DNA of 64,000 nucleotides from Corynebacterium matruchotii. Lineage in GTDB: Bacteria > Actinomycetota > Actinomycetes > Mycobacteriales > Mycobacteriaceae. Shown here piece by piece: positions 1 to 8,727 of this stretch (positions within the stretch are counted from its first letter, which is position 1; every line of letters begins with the position of its first letter). The translations under genes and the position numbers were made by a program. The stretch covers positions 62,001 to 126,000 of the forward strand of contig NZ_CP050134.2 in assembly GCF_011612265.2 (NCBI RefSeq). The letters run 5' to 3'. The notes beneath the pieces were generated by a model that was given only the letters and a program-made list of their open reading frames with translations, was not told where the DNA came from and did not search any database.

Positions 1-200
1 CTGGTACCGCCGCCGTGTGGTATCAGGTGTCCATGGTGCCGTTCACGGTTGCGATTCTTCGGTATGCGGCGGATGTTGACCGCGGTGCCGGCGGCGCCCC
101 CGACGAGTTGGCGTTGAGCGACCGGACCCTGCAAATTTTGGCCGTGGCATGGCTGGCTTGTATAGGTGTTGCCGTGTATTTGGTGCCGGTTTTGGGCTAA
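1..200 (+). CDS. ubiA: C-terminal end of UbiA-type decaprenyl-phosphate phosphoribosyltransferase (partial)
   Basis: This is the last ~65 codons of a gene whose start lies outside the window; the reading frame has codons beginning at base 3 and ends with TAA at 198-200. The visible tail includes WYQVSMVPFTVAILRYAADVD followed by a hydrophobic last helix. It resembles the end of the Rv3806c family, membrane prenyltransferases that attach phosphoribose to decaprenyl phosphate, the first step toward the arabinose donor DPA. The next gene downstream is aftB, the order found around Rv3805c-Rv3806c, and this supports the call. Only the tail is visible, so no catalytic motif can be checked. Confidence 0.6.
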   Translation, partial: GTAAVWYQVSMVPFTVAILRYAADVDRGAGGAPDELALSDRTLQILAVAWLACIGVAVYLVPVLG

Positions 201-1152
201 CCCCAGCCCGCTTTTCGACGCCACCTCCCGGCACCAGCCCATTCACCTCTCCCACGGGATCCCTCGCCTCCCGCCTCCCGGGGCCTCCTGCGTTAGCTTG
301 GTTTCCGTCGATTTGGCCCGGTTTTAGCCTGCCTTAGGGAGGTTTCCCAGCTAACGCCCGAGCGGGACGTTTGGGGTGGGGCGAGCTGGCTTCACCTGGT
401 TTCCCTGCGTGAGGTTGAGGAGGCCGGATTCCCGGCGTTGTAGTTTTCCGCTCTTTCCCTGGCCCGAGCGTTAGCTTGGGTTCGCGTTGGGGTGGCTCGG
501 AAACCTGCCTGATTTTTACGATTCCCAGCTAATGGTTTGACGGCTCAACTTTGCGATTTTTCACGCCTAGAGATTCCATCCGGGAGTCTCGGATCTCACC
601 ATGGCATCCTCTGCTTCCTTTCTGCGTTAGCTTGGGTTCGCATCAACGCAGGCCGCTGTGCTCGGTTCCAGGGAGGTTTCCCAGCTAACGCTCAAGCTGG
701 GAGCTTTGCCAGGTTTTGACCGGTGTGAAGCGTCAGGTTTGACGGGTCATATTCATTGTCTGTGGTTTTTCGCCCCTTTCCCGGCCCGAGTATTAGCTTG
801 GGTTCGCGTTGGGGCGGCTCGGAAACCGGCCTGATTTTTACGATTCCCAGCTAATGGTTTTGGCAGGTTTGCCAGGCTGCCATGCTTGCCCCTCCTATAG
901 GATTCCTCACCATATCCCCTCCTGCGTTAGCTTGGTTTCCGTTGGTTTGGCCCGGTTTTGGCCTGCCTCAGGGAGGTTTCCCAGCTAACGCTCGGGCCTG
1001 CCCGCGTCCGTACCCGCGGTGACCTGTGGCAGCCCACCGCGACGCCCGCCGCCCGGAACCAGCCTCAAGCCCCAACCCTAGGCGTCAAACCTCAAGCTCA
1101 TTCCGTTGGGGGATGACGGATTCAAACTCGCCGCTTGCTAAGATATCTTCCT
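201..1152. repeat. Repeat cluster A: five intergenic hairpin elements
   Basis: This 950-bp gap holds no convincing gene. It contains five copies of the inverted-repeat family at about 290-357, 468-535, 624-691, 791-856 and 924-991. The arms are of the type GCGTTAGCTTGG facing CCCAGCTAACGC. Copies 1 and 5 are nearly identical over their whole length. Copies 2 and 4 are also nearly identical, including flanking sequence (about 459-538 and 778-858), so they are local duplications. The short ORFs here run through the repeats and look accidental. Confidence 0.85.
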
Positions 1153-2988
1153 ATGACCACAGCCCGCTCTCTCACCACGCTCTCCGGTGTTATATCAGCA
1201 GTCGTTGTTGCCGCCCTCGGGTTTTACGGCGGCTGGCAGCGCCGTTGGATGAGCGATGATGGGTTGATTGTGTTGCGCACGGTCCGTAATCTTCTCGCTG
1301 GGAACGGGCCGGTTTTTAATGCGGGGGAGCGGGTGGAAACAAACACCTCCACCCTATGGCAATACATTATTTATATTGGCGCATTGATAAGTGGTTCCCG
1401 GTTGGAGACTATTGCCTTGTGGGCGGCGTTGGTCTTCACCACTGTGGCCCTGTTCATTGCGGCCGTGGCCACTGCGAAACTCTATCAGGGCAATAATCGG
1501 CTGCTGCTCCTGCCTTTTGGGGGGATATTGTACATTTCGTTGCCGCCAGCCCGGGATTTCGCCACCTCGGGCCTGGAGTGGGGCCTGTCCCTGCTGTGGA
1601 TTGCCACGTGGTGGTTCCTCATGGTTCAGTGGGTGGAGGATGCCAGGCTGCGGTGGGGGATTAAGTACAGCTATCTGTTGGCGTTTTGTTCGGGCTTGAG
1701 CTGGTTGGTGCGCCCAGAATTGGCATTGTATGGGGGCTTGTCGGGCCTGATGCTGCTGATTATGGATCGGAAAAATTGGTGGAAGATCCTCTTGGCGGCC
1801 ATCCCGGTGCCGTTGGCCTACCAGGTGTTTCGCATGGGCTATTACGGCCTGTTGGTGCCGCATACCGCGGTGGCGAAGTCGGCGTCGGGGTCGCAGTGGG
1901 GTGATGGCTGGTTTTACCTCATGGATTTTGTGACCCCATACCATTTGTGGTTGGGGGTGCTCATTGCTGCGGCGGCTGCCGGGTTGCGGGTGTGGAACGC
2001 CACGCGGGAGGCGTCGATAAGCGTGAATCGACGCACCGTGGTCATTGGGTTGACGTGTGGGGCGGCGCTGATTCATTTCCTTTATGTGCTGCGCGTGGGC
2101 GGCGATTTCATGCATGGGCGCATGCTGCTGCTGCCGTTGTTCACGCTGCTGCTGCCGGTGAGCGTTGTGGTGATTGATCGGCAGCGGATTCCAACGACCG
2201 TGGCGGCTGCTGGGCTGTTTATCGCCGGCATGGGCTGGAGCTTTGCGACGGTCCTAGGTGGGCACCCCTACCAGCTTCCCGAGGGGGACGAAGCCCCGCT
2301 GCGCATCGTGGACGAGCGGATTTTCTGGCAGCTGGCCACCTACCGGGACCAGCCCACCCGCTACGCCGAGGACTTCCTCACCGCCCGCAATATGAATAAT
2401 TTCGTGCCCATGCTGGAGCAGGGACGTGCCGCCCATGATGCCCAACTGTTTCAGATTCGCCTGAGTCAGCATCCTTTGGTGTTGTCGTGGGAGCCGCGGC
2501 CGCGCACCACCGAACACACCGACCTGGCCGACATGCCGCTGTCGCTTACCATGATTAATCTGGGCATGACCAGTATGAACGCCCCCCTGGACGTGCGGGT
2601 GCTCGACAATATGGGCCTGGCCAACCCCTTGGCTGGCCGCCAACCCCGGGTCGTCAATGGGCGGGTGGGGCACGACAAGAACCTGCCCTTGGAATGGCAG
2701 GTGGCGGATTCGGCCGTGCCGCTGGACGCCGTGCCGAGTTGGGTGGACAAAGCATATGTGAAGCGTGCCCGGGAGATTTTGTACACCCCGGAGTACCAAA
2801 AACTTTTCGCCTCGTACCGAAGCCCGCTCACCTTCAAACGCTTCCTTGCCAACATCAAATTCAGCCTGGGAGCAGGGCGGACCCTCCAGTTCCAGGAGGA
2901 CCCGGCCGCCTACCAAGGCCCCCTGCCTGTAGTGGATCCGCTTCCGATAAATTGGCCTCGGGACATCAAATTAGATCCGGTTCGCTAG
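1153..2988 (+). CDS. aftB: Terminal beta-(1->2)-arabinofuranosyltransferase AftB
   Basis: This encodes a 611-residue GT-C type membrane glycosyltransferase. It has an N-terminal membrane helix (about residues 9-27), an early acidic pair D35-D36 in the first extracytoplasmic loop (WMSDDG), a block of hydrophobic segments up to about residue 380, and a soluble C-terminal region. That architecture and the DD pair match AftB, which adds terminal arabinose residues from decaprenyl-phosphoryl arabinose to arabinogalactan. Start: an in-frame ATG lies at 1135, but the ATG at 1153 (MTTARS) leads straight into the membrane helix and is preferred. It sits between a UbiA-type gene and mycolyltransferases, the expected order. 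Substrate linkage is inferred from the family. Confidence 0.8.
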   Translation: MTTARSLTTLSGVISAVVVAALGFYGGWQRRWMSDDGLIVLRTVRNLLAGNGPVFNAGERVETNTSTLWQYIIYIGALISGSRLETIALWAALVFTTVALFIAAVATAKLYQGNNRLLLLPFGGILYISLPPARDFATSGLEWGLSLLWIATWWFLMVQWVEDARLRWGIKYSYLLAFCSGLSWLVRPELALYGGLSGLMLLIMDRKNWWKILLAAIPVPLAYQVFRMGYYGLLVPHTAVAKSASGSQWGDGWFYLMDFVTPYHLWLGVLIAAAAAGLRVWNATREASISVNRRTVVIGLTCGAALIHFLYVLRVGGDFMHGRMLLLPLFTLLLPVSVVVIDRQRIPTTVAAAGLFIAGMGWSFATVLGGHPYQLPEGDEAPLRIVDERIFWQLATYRDQPTRYAEDFLTARNMNNFVPMLEQGRAAHDAQLFQIRLSQHPLVLSWEPRPRTTEHTDLADMPLSLTMINLGMTSMNAPLDVRVLDNMGLANPLAGRQPRVVNGRVGHDKNLPLEWQVADSAVPLDAVPSWVDKAYVKRAREILYTPEYQKLFASYRSPLTFKRFLANIKFSLGAGRTLQFQEDPAAYQGPLPVVDPLPINWPRDIKLDPVR

Positions 2989-3430
2989 CGTTGCTAACCT
3001 CGATTGGGGGACGGTAGCACGATAGTTAAAAGCGATTCAAAAGTGTGAACGTTACCCAAGATTAGGGAAAGAGTTGCCCCCGGGGTAGCTGAGAACTGCC
3101 TTTAATTCGGCTGCGTGATTGTCGAAAAATGCCGGTGAAAATCGACGAAAAATCACCTGAGTTTCTCGCCCTATATACCCCAAGAAATTACCCCTGTAAC
3201 CCAATATAGGTGTAGTGGGTGATTTTATTATTACTGCTGGTAGTGAATGAATTTGATAGGTCTGCTACCAAAATTTTGTGGATGGTTAGGTAACAAAATA
3301 GGTGGACTAATTTATATCCCTGTTATAAAGTTTAGGCATTTAGTTGGCTCTTTGCTGTGAACCACTACAAAACCTAAGAGCAAGAAGTTTCACGAGAAGT
3401 GAATTATCTGACCTGAATCATAGGAGAAGC
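2989..3430. other. Upstream region of the first mycolyltransferase
   Basis: This 440-bp stretch is A+T-richer than its surroundings and carries no repeat element and no convincing gene. It contains a 7-bp inverted repeat CCTATAT (3170-3176) / ATATAGG (3204-3210) and the extended -10 promoter listed separately. It probably holds the regulatory region of the secreted mycolyltransferase. Confidence 0.5.
3321..3329 (+). promoter_or_regulatory. Extended -10 promoter of the mycolyltransferase gene
   Basis: The sequence TGT followed by TATAAA (hexamer at 3324-3329) is a good extended -10 element. A start point near 3336 would give a leader of roughly 95 nt before the ATG at 3431. No clear -35 is visible, as is common for extended -10 promoters. 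Confidence 0.45.
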
Positions 3431-4447
3431 ATGAAGTTCATGACACGCGCGATAAAGAAGGTGGCGGCGGCTGTCACCGCAGTTGCCGCTGCTTCCGTTC
3501 TGGCGGTGGCGGGCCAGGGCGTAGCTACTGCTGGCCCGCGGGACTGGTTGCGTCCTGACGCCACCGGGGCTTGTGAATGGGATGGGGTTGGCTTCTGGGT
3601 TCAGCGTTGTGACGTGTTTTCCCCAGCCATGAACCGGAACATCACCGTGCAAATTCAACCGGCACAACGAGGCGGTAATGCTGGGTTCTATCTGCTTGAC
3701 GGTGCTCGCGCCACCGAACGAGCAAATGCCTGGACCACCGACTCCAATGCCCCGGAGCTCTACGCTAACCACAACATCACCCTGGTGATGCCCGTTGGTG
3801 GTCAGGGTACTTTCTACCAAGACTGGCTACGGCCCGCTAACTACACCGGTGACGGCCCGCTGTTTAAGTGGGAAACCTTCCTCACCAAGGAACTCCCGGC
3901 TTACCTGGAGGGCAACTTCGGTGTTGCCAGGAACAACAACTCCATCGCCGGCCTGTCCATGGGTGGTACCGCCGCCCTGAACCTGGCAGCCCGCAACCCG
4001 GCAATGTTCAAGCAGGCCATGAGCTGGTCTGGCTACCTCACCATGTCCGGCCCGGGCATGAGCACCCTGGTGCGTCTAGCTATGCTGGACCTGGGCGGCT
4101 TCAACGTCAATAACATGTACGGTTCGATGTTCAACCCGAACCGGTACGAGAACGACCCCTTCTGGAACATGGGTGCCCTCAGGGGTAAGGACGTGTATAT
4201 TTCCGCAGCCAGCGGTTTCTGGAGTGCTGACGACATCATGCGCTACGAAGTGAAGGACCGGATCACCGGCTCCATCCTGGAGGCGTTCAGCCTGTACACC
4301 ACCACGCTGTGGGAGGCCAAGGCGCGCGCTGAGGGCGTGAATGTGACCGTTAACTATCCGGCAGCAGGCATCCACAACTGGTTGCAGTGGAACTACCAGT
4401 TGAACCTCACCAAGAACCGCGTGCTTGACGTCATGCAAGCTTGGTAA
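3431..4447 (+). CDS. cmt2: Secreted trehalose corynomycolyltransferase (antigen 85 family)
   Basis: This is a 338-residue secreted esterase-fold enzyme that transfers corynomycolate between trehalose esters and to arabinogalactan, outside the membrane. Start: ATG 3431 has AGGAG at 3422-3426; the longer in-frame extension upstream has neither a good RBS nor signal-like sequence. Residues 1-35 form a basic then hydrophobic signal peptide ending near VATAG. The nucleophile is Ser176 in GLSMGG, and a C-terminal GIHNW supplies the catalytic His; the whole layout follows the antigen 85 fold. Position directly before the PS1-like gene matches Cmt2 of C. glutamicum, so that symbol is used by synteny. 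It is monocistronic, with a strong terminator behind it. Confidence 0.88.
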   Translation: MKFMTRAIKKVAAAVTAVAAASVLAVAGQGVATAGPRDWLRPDATGACEWDGVGFWVQRCDVFSPAMNRNITVQIQPAQRGGNAGFYLLDGARATERANAWTTDSNAPELYANHNITLVMPVGGQGTFYQDWLRPANYTGDGPLFKWETFLTKELPAYLEGNFGVARNNNSIAGLSMGGTAALNLAARNPAMFKQAMSWSGYLTMSGPGMSTLVRLAMLDLGGFNVNNMYGSMFNPNRYENDPFWNMGALRGKDVYISAASGFWSADDIMRYEVKDRITGSILEAFSLYTTTLWEAKARAEGVNVTVNYPAAGIHNWLQWNYQLNLTKNRVLDVMQAW

Positions 4448-4470
4448 TCCACACATAACGGAAAGAAGTC

Positions 4471-4517
4471 ACCGGGGTATCGCAATTGTTGGGACTGCGA
4501 TGCCCCGGTAGCATTTT
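4471..4517 (+). terminator. Rho-independent terminator after the mycolyltransferase
   Basis: The arms ACCGGGGTATCGCA (4471-4484) and TGCGATGCCCCGGT (4496-4509) pair over 14 positions with a single G-T wobble. A loop of about 11 nt separates them and AGCATTTT follows. It lies 24 bp after the stop codon. Confidence 0.75.
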
Positions 4518-4693
4518 GTCGGTTTACCGGTGCGCCGCACAGCAAGGCACTATGGCGCCTTTACACTTGGCAGGTAACATTTGTGAGCTTTTCGACGAAT
4601 ATTCCTGTGAGGCCGACAGACCGTTACAATCGCCAGGGCAGGGGAATCCCCGGTGAATCAGCTCAGTACTAAAAACTTGAAGGATTGAACATA

Positions 4694-6670
4694 ATGCGTG
4701 TAACTCAACGTCGTTCCTACCAAATAGCCGCCCTTCCGGTGGCCATTGGCTTGGGAGTCTCCCTGCTATTTCCTCCCGCAGCGGTGGCGCAATCAACCAC
4801 CAGCGCGAAGCCAACTAGCACGAGCACTAGCAAATCCCGTAGCAGTAATTCGTCAAGCTCAGGAAGCCTGGGGAGCTCCTCCCTGAATGGCTTGACCGAC
4901 TACCTTGATACCAATGCAGTGGAACGCACCCCTATTCGCGTGGACGAGCGGCCCCAAATCAATGGTCTGCCCGATGGGGTGTCGGTGGAGCGTGTCAAGT
5001 GGATCACCGATAGGCGCATCGAACTGCAAATTAAGTCCAAGGTCATGCCGAAAGACGTGGTTAAGGTGCAAATGCTGTTGGCCCGCGATTGGCATTCCCA
5101 GCCGAATCGGAAATTCCCCGAGGTGTGGGCCCTCGACGGGTTGCGGGCCACCGACATTGAAAGCGGCTGGACTAGCGAAACCAACATTGAACAACTGTTC
5201 GCCGACAAGAACGTCAATGTGATCTTGCCTGTTGGTGGCGAATCCTCCTTCTACTCCGACTGGCAGTCCGAAGACAACGGCAAGCACTACATGTGGGAGT
5301 CCTTCCTGCTCAATGAGCTTATCCCCGTGCTGAAGAACGGCTATCGGGCCAATGGCGACCGGGCCATCTTCGGTCTGTCCATGGGTGGCACCGCCGCCAT
5401 GAACCTGGCGGAACGTAATCCCGACCTGTTTAAGTTTGTGGGCTCCTTCTCCGGGTATTTGGACACCACCAGCCCCGGCATGCCCGATGCTATCCGCACC
5501 GCCCAACAGGATGCTGGCGGATACCACAGCGAGGCCATGTGGGGGCCGGACGGCTCCCAACAGTGGATCGACCACGACCCCAAGCTGGGCATTAAGGCGT
5601 TGAAGGGGATGAAGGTGTATGTGTCGGCCGGCTCCGGCCGGGATGATTTCGGCCAGCCGGGCTCCGTCGCAAAGCATCCGGCGAATGCCGCCGGTATTGG
5701 GCTGGAAGTTATTTCGCGCATGACCACCCAAACCTTTGTCGACTTTGCCCGCCGGGATGGGGTGGAAGTTACCTCGGTGTTCCGGCCCTCTGGCGTGCAC
5801 GACTGGCCCTACTGGCAGTTTGAGATGGGGCAGGCCTGGCCGCACATCGCCGGGGCCCTTAACCTGTCGCAATCCGACCGCGGCGCCGACTGCACCCCCG
5901 TCGGGGCCATCGCCGAAGCCACCAAGGGCGGCGTCATCGGCAACTGCGTGAACAACGAATACGACGTGGCCGGCGGCAAGGGCCAGGACTTCACCAACGG
6001 TCGCGCCTTCTGGTCCCCGAACACTGGCGCCCAGGCCCTCTACGGCCGCATCGGCACCGTGTACACCGAGCTTGGCGGCCCCGGCTCCTGGCTGGGATTC
6101 CCCACCTCCACGGAACGCGGGCTCGCAAACGGTGGCCGGTTCGTCACCTTCGAACACGGCAATATCTACTGGACCCTGCAAACCGACGCCATTGCCGTGC
6201 CCACTGACATTGTGAACAAGTGGGGCGACCTCAAGTGGGAGAACGGTGACCTGGGTTACCCAGTGGCCGAAGCTACCGAACACAACGGTGGCCTGGTGCA
6301 GAAGTTCCAAAACGGCTACGTCACCCGTAACCCCAAGGGTGCTAATAACTGGGTGCGGGGCGCCATTGCCGCCAAGTACGGTGAGCTGCAAACCGCCAAG
6401 TCCAAACTGGGCTACCCCACCTCTGATGAGAAGTCCATCAACGGTGGCGCCTTCCAAGAGTTCGAAAACGGCAACATTTACTGGTCCCCCGCCACCGGCG
6501 CTCACGTTATCTACTACGGTGACATTTATAAGGCTTGGGGCGAAAAGGGCTACGAGCAGGGTGAATATGGCTACCCCACCTCCGATCAGGAGTCTGCTAG
6601 CGGTTCCATCACCTTCCAGGGTGGTAAAATGAGTCAATCCAATGGCAAAGTCCGCGAGGAGCGAAATTAG
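4694..6670 (+). CDS. cop1: PS1/Cop1-type mycolyltransferase with C-terminal LGFP repeats
   Basis: This is a 658-residue secreted mycolyltransferase. Start: ATG 4694 follows AGGA at 4681-4684; an in-frame TTG at 4685 would lack an RBS. A signal peptide spans about residues 1-31, then a Ser/Thr-rich linker to about residue 60. The antigen 85-like domain follows, with nucleophile Ser229 in GLSMGG and His369 in GVHDW. After about residue 395 come four LGFP-type repeats (cores LGFPTS, LGYPVA, LGYPTS, YGYPTS), thought to anchor the enzyme in the wall. Length and layout match C. glutamicum PS1 (Cop1). The stop codon overlaps the next gene's GTG by one base, so the two are cotranscribed. It is a diverged companion of the preceding mycolyltransferase. 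Confidence 0.9.
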   Translation: MRVTQRRSYQIAALPVAIGLGVSLLFPPAAVAQSTTSAKPTSTSTSKSRSSNSSSSGSLGSSSLNGLTDYLDTNAVERTPIRVDERPQINGLPDGVSVERVKWITDRRIELQIKSKVMPKDVVKVQMLLARDWHSQPNRKFPEVWALDGLRATDIESGWTSETNIEQLFADKNVNVILPVGGESSFYSDWQSEDNGKHYMWESFLLNELIPVLKNGYRANGDRAIFGLSMGGTAAMNLAERNPDLFKFVGSFSGYLDTTSPGMPDAIRTAQQDAGGYHSEAMWGPDGSQQWIDHDPKLGIKALKGMKVYVSAGSGRDDFGQPGSVAKHPANAAGIGLEVISRMTTQTFVDFARRDGVEVTSVFRPSGVHDWPYWQFEMGQAWPHIAGALNLSQSDRGADCTPVGAIAEATKGGVIGNCVNNEYDVAGGKGQDFTNGRAFWSPNTGAQALYGRIGTVYTELGGPGSWLGFPTSTERGLANGGRFVTFEHGNIYWTLQTDAIAVPTDIVNKWGDLKWENGDLGYPVAEATEHNGGLVQKFQNGYVTRNPKGANNWVRGAIAAKYGELQTAKSKLGYPTSDEKSINGGAFQEFENGNIYWSPATGAHVIYYGDIYKAWGEKGYEQGEYGYPTSDQESASGSITFQGGKMSQSNGKVREERN

Positions 6671-7218
6671 TGAAACGCCTGTTAGCGACAGGAATTTTTA
6701 CCCTGTCCGTCATAACCGCTGGTGCTGGCCTCAGCGCCTGCGGTAGTTCCACCGTGAGCGATGATGCTACGGCATCCACGTCCAAAGCCCCCATCGCGCC
6801 CCTGAAGGGCTCCGGTGGTTCGGGTGCAACTTCAGGTGCGGCCGGGGCCTCCGATGGCGCTGGTGCCGGCGCTAGTGGGGCTAACGGGGCTGGTGGCTCC
6901 GGTGATGCCGGCGAGAGCGGTAACGCCGCCCCGCCGGCTGATGGGCCAGCCCAAGAAGTATCGTCCATTCCCACGCCGGCCCAACAGTTGAGCGATGCGG
7001 ACAAGACCTACTTCGACGCCCTCACGGCTGGTGGTATTAAGGTGGAAGGCGCCGAAAACCAAATGATCGGCGCCGCCCAGGTTGTGTGCCAAAACCAATT
7101 CCCGCAGGCTGTGCAGGCAGTCGGTGGGCAATTGGTGGAGCAGAAGCGTACCTCGCTGTCGCCCGAAGAGACCGTTTCCCTGATTGAAACGTCGGCACGC
7201 AAGGCATATTGCTCTTAA
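6670..7218 (+). CDS. DUF732-like secreted lipoprotein
   Basis: This is a 182-residue putative lipoprotein starting at GTG 6670, with GAGGAG at 6656-6661. Residues 1-24 form a signal peptide with lipobox LSAC. A Gly/Ala/Ser-rich low-complexity linker covers about residues 40-95. The C-terminal ~75 residues carry a small helical domain with two cysteines and the ending AYCS, typical of DUF732. Function is unknown. A small secreted gene at this place between the LGFP mycolyltransferase and the cutinase-like gene is conserved in corynebacteria, so a role in envelope assembly is a fair inference. Its start overlaps the previous stop. Confidence 0.75.
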   Translation: MKRLLATGIFTLSVITAGAGLSACGSSTVSDDATASTSKAPIAPLKGSGGSGATSGAAGASDGAGAGASGANGAGGSGDAGESGNAAPPADGPAQEVSSIPTPAQQLSDADKTYFDALTAGGIKVEGAENQMIGAAQVVCQNQFPQAVQAVGGQLVEQKRTSLSPEETVSLIETSARKAYCS

Positions 7219-7237
7219 CGCCGATCCAAGGAAGTTC

Positions 7238-8152
7238 ATGAAGAAAGTTCTCACCGTTCTTGCCGCGCTTGTGGTGATTGTTGTGGTTGCTGCAGGTGCG
7301 CAGCAATGGTTGAGTCAAACCAATAAGGGGGGGCCGGTCGGCCCGCCCGAAACCTCCGAAGCAACCATGGTGACCCAACCCGACCACTGTCCCCGGGTTG
7401 AGGTGCTTGTCGCGCCCGGCACGTGGGAATCCTCCAAGACCGATGACCCGTTCAACCCTACAGCGAACCCCAAATCGTTCATGTTGAACATTTCCCGGCC
7501 GTTGCAGGAAGCCTATCCGGCCCACGAGGTGAAGGTGTGGACCTTGCCGTACACGGCGCAGTTCAAGAACATTAACTCCCAAAACGAGATGCCGTATGAC
7601 GAATCCCGGGAGGAAGGCATCGCCACCATGGAGACCGAAATGCGGGACGTGTTCCGGGAATGCCCCCTTACCGATTACATCCTCACCGGGTTCTCCCAGG
7701 GTGCGGTCATTGCTGGGGACATTGCCAATAAGATCGGCACCGGCACTGGGGTGGTTCCGGCGGAGCGGATCCGGGGCGTGGCATTGATCGCCGACGGTCG
7801 GCGGGAACCCAACGTGGGCCAGCATGTGGGCAACCCGGTCGGTGGTGTGGGTGCGGAAATCGCCCTACAACCCCTCAACCTGTTGGTGCAGCCCGTCGTG
7901 CCCGGCGCCACCATGCGGGGTCCCCGGCAGGGCGGCTTCGGCGCCCTGAACGATCGTACGTTCGAAATTTGCGCCCCGAACGATGCCATTTGTGACGCCC
8001 CCCGGGAGATCGGCAATGCCCTGGGCCGCGCCACCGAAATGGTGCAGGCCAATGGGGTGCACTCGGTGTACGCCACCAACCCCTATGTGATTCCCGACAC
8101 CACCGCAAATCAGTGGGTTGTGGAATGGGCAAAGGGGCTCATTAACCGGTAA
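7238..8152 (+). CDS. Cutinase-like serine hydrolase (Rv3802c/Culp6 family)
   Basis: This is a 304-residue exported or membrane-anchored esterase. Start: ATG 7238 with AAGGAAG at 7227-7233. Residues 2-20 are a membrane/signal segment. The catalytic Ser153 is in GFSQG, and a VEVLVAPGTWESS stretch near residue 50 is typical of the cutinase fold. The mycobacterial homologue Rv3802c has phospholipase/thioesterase activity, is essential, and lies at the same place next to fadD32; the corynebacterial homologue has been linked to envelope lipid regulation. It is the last gene of the operon that starts at cop1, 19 bp after the DUF732 lipoprotein. Its end overlaps the end of the opposing kinase gene by 11 bp. 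Confidence 0.8.
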   Translation: MKKVLTVLAALVVIVVVAAGAQQWLSQTNKGGPVGPPETSEATMVTQPDHCPRVEVLVAPGTWESSKTDDPFNPTANPKSFMLNISRPLQEAYPAHEVKVWTLPYTAQFKNINSQNEMPYDESREEGIATMETEMRDVFRECPLTDYILTGFSQGAVIAGDIANKIGTGTGVVPAERIRGVALIADGRREPNVGQHVGNPVGGVGAEIALQPLNLLVQPVVPGATMRGPRQGGFGALNDRTFEICAPNDAICDAPREIGNALGRATEMVQANGVHSVYATNPYVIPDTTANQWVVEWAKGLINR

Positions 8153-8591
8153 CGATGATGTTTCGGCGACCGTCGAGGTGTTCGTCCCACCGTTCGTAGT
8201 AGGCGGTGATGGCGAGCACCTCGTCCCAGTTGAGGGTTCCTCGCTTTTCGACGCGCCGTCGGTGCTCAACCTCATCCGGGAGCACGCATTCGAATTGGAT
8301 GAGCCTCGCCCGATGCTTTTCGGCCAGATCCCGGAATATGGCTCGGGTGTGGTGCATGGGGTTGACCGCATCAATGATCACGGTGCGGCCCAGTTCTAGG
8401 TTGTCGCCCGCCAGGTGGGCGATGGCCTGGTAGCCGTAGTCCTTGAGGTCGTTGTTGTCGGCCATGCGGATGAAGGGTGCCTCCAGGGTGTCGAGGCGGA
8501 GGTAGACGGCGCGGAGCGCGTCGGCAAGCGATCGTGCCTGGGTGGTTTTGCCCACGCCTGGTAGACCGGCGAAAACGATGAGTCTGCTCAT
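8142..8591 (-). CDS. AAA/P-loop kinase-like ATPase (polynucleotide kinase/zeta-like)
   Basis: This is a 149-residue small P-loop protein. The Walker A motif GLPGVGKTT lies at residues 9-17, a hydrophobic strand with VIIDAVN near residue 72 probably serves as Walker B, and an Arg-rich lid (HRRRVEKRG) follows near residue 108. The shape matches the AAA_33 group of small kinases that phosphorylate small molecules, RNA ends or sugars; the substrate cannot be told. It converges on the cutinase-like gene, which it overlaps by 11 bp, and lies divergent from fadD32. Its upstream RBS is weak (GGGG). A link to mycolate synthesis is positional only. Confidence 0.65.
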   Translation of the reverse strand: MSRLIVFAGLPGVGKTTQARSLADALRAVYLRLDTLEAPFIRMADNNDLKDYGYQAIAHLAGDNLELGRTVIIDAVNPMHHTRAIFRDLAEKHRARLIQFECVLPDEVEHRRRVEKRGTLNWDEVLAITAYYERWDEHLDGRRNIIVTG

Positions 8592-8670
8592 GCCCCAAGT
8601 CTAGGTTGGAATTTGCTGTCAATTTGGGAGAATGAGAGTTCATTTTGCTCTGCAAGTAATACACTGGTGG

Positions 8671-8692
8671 CTGGTTACGATGGAGTAACCAG
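8671..8692 (+). promoter_or_regulatory. Perfect inverted repeat in the fadD32 promoter region
   Basis: CTGGTTAC (8671-8678) and GTAACCAG (8685-8692) form a perfect 8-bp inverted repeat with a 6-bp spacer. It lies 35 bp before the fadD32 ATG and just after a possible -10 (TAATAC near 8657). The size and position suit a dimeric repressor operator; the regulator is not known. Confidence 0.4.
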
Positions 8693-8727
8693 AAGCGCAA
8701 TTTCAATCGATTTTATCGAGGAGACAC

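Noticed and set aside
4859..6637. 592-codon minus-strand frame opposite cop1
   Set aside because: Shadow of the G+C-rich cop1 gene: no RBS, His/Gly/Val-rich random composition, and the plus strand encodes a clear mycolyltransferase.
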